DNA of 11,009 nucleotides, taken from a bacterium (GTDB taxonomy: Bacteria > Patescibacteriota > Patescibacteriia > S139-126 > S139-133). The position numbers were made by a program, and so were the translations under genes. Below the pieces are notes generated by a model. The model was not told where the DNA came from, did not search any database, and saw only the letters and a list, made by a program, of their open reading frames with translations. Of the stretch, positions 7,843 to 11,009 are shown piece by piece. Position 1 is the stretch's first letter; the number at the start of each line of letters is the position of its first letter. The stretch is from NCBI GenBank assembly GCA_030429785.1, contig JAUIEQ010000017.1:1-11009 (forward strand). Reading direction: 5' to 3'.

Positions 7843-8589
7843 TTAAGCTTCTTCTTCCTCAGTTGTAGGCGCAGATTCTTCTGCGGGCACGTCTACTGAG
7901 CCAGTAAATAAATTAAAATGATTAACCAAAATATGTGCTGAACGCTCGACAGCTTCTTCAGCAGTGAGCGTACCATCTGTTTCAATAGTAAGCATCACTT
8001 TGTCAAAATTAATATCCTGACCAACACGAGCTTGTGTTACCTCCATACTAACATTTTGAACTGGCGAATACAGAGCATCAATTGCAATTGTTCCAATTTC
8101 TTTTTCTTCATTTTCTGCACGACTTTCCACCGGTTCGTATCCACGTCCTTTTTGGACTGTGACAGTCATTTCAAATGAAGCAGACTTGGAACTCAGTGAT
8201 GCAATTGGAGCATCCTTGGTCACAACTTCAACATCAGCATTATCGTCAAAATCCGCACCAGTAGCTTTTTTCTCCCCAGTCACTTTCATGGTCAACTGAA
8301 CTGGCTCATCTGTATGAACAATAAACCGCAATTTTTTGAGATTCAAAATAATATCAACAACATCTTCGCGAACACCATCCAATGGACTAAATTCATGATC
8401 AGCCCCTTTGATCTTTACGTCAGTAATAGCAGCACCAGTGAGAGATGACAATAAGACTCGTCGCAACGCATTACCAACGGTTGTGCCATATCCTTTGTAA
8501 CATGGCTCAATTGTCAAAACCTTCTCATGTGGCTTGTCACCATCTGAAAATGAGATTTTATTAGGAAGTTGCAATTGCTCTGTAAACAT
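7843..8589 (-). CDS. rpoA: RNA polymerase alpha subunit, N-terminal domains only (no alpha-CTD)
   Basis: The alpha subunit dimerises and scaffolds beta and beta-prime. The ATG at 8589 gives 248 residues starting MFTEQLQLPNKISF, which fits the family; a frame extending to 8649 would overlap rpsD and add non-conserved residues. The dimerisation helix is GYGTTVGNALRRVLLSSLTG at residues 33-52, and GADHEFSPLDGVREDVVDII follows. The second alpha-NTD subdomain ends with TAEEAVERSAHILVNHFNLF at about 209-228. After this there is only a 20-residue acidic tail (EESAPTTEEEEA), whereas E. coli alpha continues through a linker to a DNA-binding C-terminal domain of about 80 residues. That domain is absent, and rplQ starts 8 bases later, so it is not encoded in a following frame. 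Polymerase with this subunit could not use UP elements or CTD-dependent activators. Confidence 0.96.
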   Translation of the reverse strand: MFTEQLQLPNKISFSDGDKPHEKVLTIEPCYKGYGTTVGNALRRVLLSSLTGAAITDVKIKGADHEFSPLDGVREDVVDIILNLKKLRFIVHTDEPVQLTMKVTGEKKATGADFDDNADVEVVTKDAPIASLSSKSASFEMTVTVQKGRGYEPVESRAENEEKEIGTIAIDALYSPVQNVSMEVTQARVGQDINFDKVMLTIETDGTLTAEEAVERSAHILVNHFNLFTGSVDVPAEESAPTTEEEEA

Positions 8590-8611
8590 AATGATGAGTG
8601 TATTAATAAAT

Positions 8612-9244
8612 TTATCGAGAGTAAAACTCAACGATTGAGGTGATATCAAATAATGGTTCTATTTCTTGCACGTTTACTTCACTCAAAACCTTCCCTGTTG
8701 CAGAAGATTTGTCAAAACTCAACCACCCTGGCAAAGACTCGATGTTCAAAGCTTCCATATTTTCCTTAAACTGAGCTGATGATCTACTTTTTTCTCGTAA
8801 TGAAATCTCATCTCCGACTTTTACTGAGTATGACGGTCGGTCAACTTTTTTACCATTAACATAAATATGCCAATGATTAACCATTTGACGAGCCTGAGCT
8901 CGAGTTGTAGCCAATCCAAGCCGGTACACCATTGAATCAAGTCGACTTTCAAGCATTTGAATAAACAATTCACCAGTATCGCCTTGTTTGTTCAGCGCAG
9001 TGTCAAAATATGACCGGAACTGTTTTTCACGCAAACCATAAATCCAACGAGCTTTTTGTTTTTCAAGCAGCTGTATCCCATACTGAGTTCGTCGCGGCTT
9101 TCCTTTACCAGCACCATGAATTCCAGGTGGATATGGCCGTTTAACAAATGGCGAACTTGGTGATTCACTGCTCTTACCACGAAGCATCAGTTTAACACCT
9201 GCTCGTCGACTTTTCTTAAATTTTGGACCAATATACTTACCCAT
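8612..9244 (-). CDS. rpsD: 30S ribosomal protein S4
   Basis: This 210-residue uS4 starts MGKYIGPKFKKSRRAGVKLM and lacks the N-terminal zinc-binding cysteines found in C+ forms, so it is a zinc-free paralogue type. The helical region with QYGIQLLEKQKARWIYGLRE is followed by the S4 RNA-binding domain (about residues 97-160), including ESRLDSMVYRLG, ARQMVNHWHIYVNGKKVDRP and VKVGDEISLREKS. The C-terminus LFDITSIVEFYSR is conserved. S4 nucleates small-subunit assembly. In gamma-proteobacteria it represses its own operon by binding the rpsM leader; here a structured gap also precedes rpsM, but any such link is inference. It starts 23 bases after rpsK without a Shine-Dalgarno motif. Confidence 0.98.
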   Translation of the reverse strand: MGKYIGPKFKKSRRAGVKLMLRGKSSESPSSPFVKRPYPPGIHGAGKGKPRRTQYGIQLLEKQKARWIYGLREKQFRSYFDTALNKQGDTGELFIQMLESRLDSMVYRLGLATTRAQARQMVNHWHIYVNGKKVDRPSYSVKVGDEISLREKSRSSAQFKENMEALNIESLPGWLSFDKSSATGKVLSEVNVQEIEPLFDITSIVEFYSR

Positions 9245-9267
9245 CTGTATTTGATAAAACTAATAAA

Positions 9268-9663
9268 CTATACTCGGCGTGGCTTACGAGCTCGACAACC
9301 GTTATGTGCTATCGGCGTAACATCTTTAATTGAAACAACTTTCATTCCTTGTGCATTCAGTGATCGAATTGCTGATTCTCGTCCTGTACCAACACCTTTT
9401 ACAAATACAGCAACTTCTTGCAAACCGTATTCTTTAACTTTTTCTACAGCGTGTTTCACTATGACACCAGCTGCATACGGAGTTGCTTTTTTAGGACCTT
9501 TGAACCCACACTGCCCTGCTGAAGAATACGCCAAAACATTACCACTTTGATCAGTCAAAGTAATCAAGGTGTTATTGTATGTAGCCAAAACATGCGCTTG
9601 TCCACGTCGGACTTGTCGTTTCTTTTTTGACTTTCGTTTAGTTACTTTTGGTTTTGCAGCCAT
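9268..9663 (-). CDS. rpsK: 30S ribosomal protein S11
   Basis: The 131-residue uS11 has a basic N-terminal tail (KPKVTKRKSKKKRQVRRGQA), then the conserved HVLATYNNTLITLTDQSGN, SSAGQCGFKGPKKATPYAA, GVGTGRESAIRSL and the rRNA-binding end DVTPIAHNGCRARKPRRV. The HNG site is where E. coli S11 forms isoaspartate. Length and motifs are normal. It helps shape the 30S platform and the mRNA exit region. It lies 23 bases after rpsM. A weak purine stretch (AAAGAG) sits 5 bases before the ATG, the nearest thing to a ribosome binding site among the genes downstream of infA, but it is not a convincing Shine-Dalgarno motif. Confidence 0.98.
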   Translation of the reverse strand: MAAKPKVTKRKSKKKRQVRRGQAHVLATYNNTLITLTDQSGNVLAYSSAGQCGFKGPKKATPYAAGVIVKHAVEKVKEYGLQEVAVFVKGVGTGRESAIRSLNAQGMKVVSIKDVTPIAHNGCRARKPRRV

Positions 9664-9686
9664 AACGCTCTTTGTTTATAATCGTA

Positions 9687-10076
9687 TTAAGTTTTTTGCA
9701 GCTTTGTCTTACCAGATCCAGCTGTTCGACGAACATTACCACGCATAGTACGTGAATTTGTCTTAGTTCGCTGACCTCGAAGCGGCAAACGAATTTCATG
9801 TCGATGACCTCGATATGACTTAATTTCTTTCAAACGCTTAATATTCAACAACGTATCTCGTTTCAAATCACCTTCTACCTTCATGCCCTTTTGGTCAATC
9901 AATGAACGAAGTGTATTAACTTCCGCGTCAGTCAAATCTTTAGCTTTTGTATCAGAACTAATACCTGCTTCTGCAACTAATTGCTGTGCTGTAGCATTAC
10001 CAATACCATACACGTACGTCAAAGCAATGACAATCCGTTTGTTATTTGGCAAATTAATTCCGGCAATACGAGCCAT
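9687..10076 (-). CDS. rpsM: 30S ribosomal protein S13
   Basis: The 129-residue uS13 starts MARIAGINLPNNKRIVIAL, followed by YVYGIGNATAQQL (helix-two-turn-helix region) and the rRNA-binding block KSYRGHRHEIRLPLRGQRTK at about residues 86-105, with NSRTMRG after it. In most bacteria this block reads RHRRGLPVRGQRT; here the three residues before LP are EIR, a mild deviation. The basic C-terminal tail reaches the P-site tRNA and the B1 bridges. It is separated from rpmJ by 110 bases, the longest internal gap in the operon, which holds a stem-loop. No Shine-Dalgarno motif is seen before the ATG; the sequence there is AT-rich (ATTTAGTAATTACACTAGT). Confidence 0.98.
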   Translation of the reverse strand: MARIAGINLPNNKRIVIALTYVYGIGNATAQQLVAEAGISSDTKAKDLTDAEVNTLRSLIDQKGMKVEGDLKRDTLLNIKRLKEIKSYRGHRHEIRLPLRGQRTKTNSRTMRGNVRRTAGSGKTKLQKT

Positions 10077-10103
10077 ACTAGTGTAATTACTAAATATTAA
10101 TAT

Positions 10104-10164
10104 CTAAATTCGAAACAAAATCACAATCAAGAGTATGCTTATTTTGAACTTGTTTCGATATTAG
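10104..10164 (-). promoter_or_regulatory. Long stem-loop in the rpmJ-rpsM gap (candidate cis-regulatory RNA)
   Basis: On the minus strand CTAATATCGAAACAA (10150-10164) pairs with TTGTTTCGAATTTAG (10104-10118). This gives nine consecutive base pairs and four more beyond a 2x2 internal loop, closing a 31-base loop. Inside, CAAAAT and ATTTTG could form an alternative, competing stem. No T-run follows, so it is not a normal terminator. It ends 27 bases before the rpsM ATG. A processing site or an S4-responsive leader is possible; neither is shown. Confidence 0.5.
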
Positions 10165-10186
10165 AACTTCGCTATTATTATTTGAA

Positions 10187-10303
10187 CTAACCTTGTCGTT
10201 GCTTGTGACGTGGATTCTTGCTGCAGATAACACGAATAATCCCCTTGCGTTTAATAACTTTACAATGGACACATCGTTTTTTTACTGAAGCTTGAACTTT
10301 CAT
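10187..10303 (-). CDS. rpmJ: 50S ribosomal protein L36
   Basis: A 38-residue minus-strand reading frame starts at the ATG at 10303 and ends with TAG at 10187-10189. It begins MKVQASVKKRCVHCKVIKRK and ends NPRHKQRQG, an unmistakable bL36. The zinc-ribbon ligands C11, C14, C27 and H33 are all present, so this is the zinc-binding form. It lies 36 bases after infA, the common infA-rpmJ order, and before rpsM. The gap upstream holds no Shine-Dalgarno motif. A 60-codon frame overlapping the end of this gene in another phase is judged spurious. Confidence 0.97.
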   Translation of the reverse strand: MKVQASVKKRCVHCKVIKRKGIIRVICSKNPRHKQRQG

Positions 10304-10339
10304 ACTACAAAATGATTACAAGGTTTTTTGAGGCAACAA

Positions 10340-10621
10340 TCACAATCGATACGTAATCCTGCCTTTTGATAAGTCATATGGACTCATCTCTACTTTAACA
10401 CGATCACCGACAACCAATCTGATTTTATACATTCTCATCTTCCCAGACAAATGCGCGAGAATTTCATGACCATTATCGAGCAGTACTTTGAAGCTACCTG
10501 CTGGTAATAATTCCTCAATCTCACCCTCAGCTTCAATAAAGCCTTTTTTGTTCTGAGAAAAACTTGAACTTTCAGAAGGTTCTTGGTTCTCTGATATGTT
10601 ATCTTGTGATGATTGCACCAT
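10340..10621 (-). CDS. infA: Translation initiation factor IF-1 with an N-terminal extension
   Basis: IF-1 is a small OB-fold protein that blocks the ribosomal A site during initiation. The core is clear: EGEIEELLPAGSFKVLLDNG, HEILAHLSGKMRMYKIRLVV and GDRVKVEMSPYDLSKGRITY, ending at RL. From the ATG at 10621 the protein is 93 residues against the usual 70-75. About 25 residues rich in Ser, Gln, Asn and Glu precede the core, and no ATG, GTG or TTG lies between the first few codons and the core. A TTG at 10639 would add six more residues and has AAAGG 8 bases upstream, so it is a real alternative start. It is the first gene of the translation operon, behind a consensus promoter and a structured leader. 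Confidence 0.95.
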   Translation of the reverse strand: MVQSSQDNISENQEPSESSSFSQNKKGFIEAEGEIEELLPAGSFKVLLDNGHEILAHLSGKMRMYKIRLVVGDRVKVEMSPYDLSKGRITYRL

Positions 10622-10637
10622 GATTTGTGCTTTTGAC

Positions 10638-10675
10638 AAAAAGAAAACCTTTGGTATTCATATACACACCCAAAG
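10638..10675 (-). promoter_or_regulatory. Leader hairpin with T-rich tail before infA (possible attenuator or start-masking stem)
   Basis: On the minus strand CTTTGG (10670-10675) pairs with CCAAAG (10649-10654). Pairing can be prolonged by about three pairs past a bulged G. The tail GTTTTCTTTTT follows, as in an intrinsic terminator. The 3' arm also contains most of AAAGG (10648-10652), the only Shine-Dalgarno-like motif at good distance from a start codon (TTG at 10639). It could attenuate transcription or mask that start; the stem is AT-rich and modest. Confidence 0.4.
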
Positions 10676-10689
10676 ATTTTACGCTTACA

Positions 10690-10713
10690 TTGTACAAGTA
10701 ATTTGTAACAAGT
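10690..10713 (-). repeat. Tandem near-palindromic boxes at the infA transcription start
   Basis: On the minus strand ACTTGTTACAA (10703-10713) and ACTTGTACAA (10690-10699) repeat with 3 bases between them. Each is nearly self-complementary. In RNA, TTG-T-TACAA and TTGTACAA can also pair with each other around the loop ATTAC, giving eight base pairs with one bulged T. The pair lies at about +1 to +24 of the predicted transcript, where an operator or a 5'-end-protecting hairpin would sit. Confidence 0.45.
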
Positions 10714-10719
10714 ATGGAA

Positions 10720-10747
10720 ATTATAGCAAAAACAAAATATATGTCAA
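10720..10747 (-). promoter_or_regulatory. Consensus sigma-70 promoter of the infA operon (extended -10)
   Basis: On the minus strand a perfect -35 TTGACA (10742-10747) and a perfect -10 TATAAT (10720-10725) are 16 bases apart (TATATTTTGTTTTTGC). A TG one base before the -10 makes it an extended -10. Transcription should start near 10713, giving a leader of about 75-92 bases before infA. It is the strongest promoter visible in the window. Confidence 0.92.
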
Positions 10748-10795
10748 CCACCCACAACTCACAAAAAACCCCTATCCATACACAACCTATTCACA

Positions 10796-11009
10796 TTATG
10801 ATTTACGCTCTATTTCAACAGTATATTCTGACGCCAAGGCCGCTATTGCGCTAATTGCAGCCAAAACTGGAGCAGCTAACAGACCAACCACCCCAAAAGC
10901 CAATGGAAACTCAGCTACTACTTCCTCTGATTTGTTACGAATCGTTATTTTTCTCACAACCCCTTGATGAATCAGTTCTTTGATCTTATTGATAATATCT
11001 TCACCGGTA
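10796..11009 (-). CDS. DUF4342 domain protein (C-terminal part, cut by window edge)
   Basis: A minus-strand frame enters from the right edge and ends with TAA at 10796-10798. The visible 70 residues include GEDIINKIKELIHQGVVRKI, TIRNKSEEVVAEFPLAFGVV and GLLAAPVLAAISAIAAL, ending YTVEIERKS. This order (amphipathic helix, two short strands, a glycine/alanine-rich hydrophobic hairpin, then TVEIER) is that of DUF4342, a small family of unknown function. The hydrophobic part may associate with membrane or form a buried helical pair. The start is outside the window. It lies upstream of infA, but the strong promoter between them suggests the two are not strictly one operon. No terminator with a proper stem was found after its stop. 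Confidence 0.85.
   Translation of the reverse strand, partial: TGEDIINKIKELIHQGVVRKITIRNKSEEVVAEFPLAFGVVGLLAAPVLAAISAIAALASEYTVEIERKS

Noticed and set aside
8590..8649. A longer rpoA start at 8649
   Set aside because: It would overlap rpsD by 38 bases and add 20 residues not seen in the family; MFTEQLQLPN at 8589 fits alpha-NTD.
10094..10134. A possible second promoter before rpsM (TTGATT, 17 bases, TTAGAT)
   Set aside because: The -10 matches only half of the consensus, and the elements overlap the stem-loop; in AT-rich DNA this is expected by chance.
10090..10272. A 60-codon minus-strand frame overlapping rpmJ and the rpmJ-rpsM gap
   Set aside because: It overlaps the certain rpmJ gene in another phase, resembles no family and runs through the stem-loop region; it looks like chance.
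10755..10795. Possible terminator after DUF4342 (GGGG followed by six T)
   Set aside because: There is no complementary C-rich arm upstream, so no stem can form.
10596..10967. A 123-codon plus-strand frame across the infA promoter and DUF4342
   Set aside because: It is antisense to the promoter, to infA and to the recognisable DUF4342 coding sequence, and has low-complexity composition.

Overview
The window most resembles a piece of a Candidate Phyla Radiation (Patescibacteria, Parcubacteria-like) chromosome. The grounds are moderate AT-richness, very compact genes all on the minus strand, a short RNA polymerase alpha subunit, almost no Shine-Dalgarno motifs, and a DUF4342 gene beside a ribosomal operon. 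TGA acts as a stop (for example at the ends of infA, the shorter GT2 and the GT4 genes), so the Gracilibacteria/Absconditabacteria code, in which TGA is glycine, does not apply. This placement is an inference; no marker tree could be run.

Read in the direction of transcription (from high to low coordinates), the window opens with the last 70 codons of a DUF4342 protein (10796-11009). A 156-base non-coding stretch (10640-10795) follows. It carries a textbook sigma-70 promoter (perfect -35, perfect extended -10, 16-base spacer) and a leader with two hairpins. This promoter drives a translation operon: infA, rpmJ, rpsM, rpsK, rpsD, rpoA, rplQ, rplM, rpsI (10621 down to 6659). Gaps are 4-36 bases, except for a 110-base gap between rpmJ and rpsM that contains a long stem-loop. 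A rho-independent terminator closes the operon at 6608-6644.

A second operon begins immediately after it. Its likely promoter lies so close to the first gene that the mRNA may be leaderless. It encodes a Wzx-type flippase, a GT4 glycosyltransferase, a small soluble GT2 glycosyltransferase, an M3-family oligoendopeptidase, a WbbL-like GT2 glycosyltransferase with a C-terminal membrane helix, and the first 224 residues of a multi-pass membrane protein of O-antigen ligase/polymerase character, which runs off the left edge. These genes are joined by 4-base overlaps or gaps of 1-3 bases, so they are probably one translationally coupled unit. Sugar transfer on the cytoplasmic face, flipping and polymerisation or ligation fit together as a cell-surface polysaccharide pathway. 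The peptidase is the odd member.

No rRNA, tRNA, CRISPR array, insertion sequence or phage gene was seen. No stretch longer than 300 bases lacks a gene once the edge-truncated membrane protein is recognised. The points most worth a second look are the alpha subunit without its C-terminal domain, the structured infA leader, the rpmJ-rpsM hairpin, the extended IF-1, the scarcity of Shine-Dalgarno sites and the peptidase inside a glycan operon.
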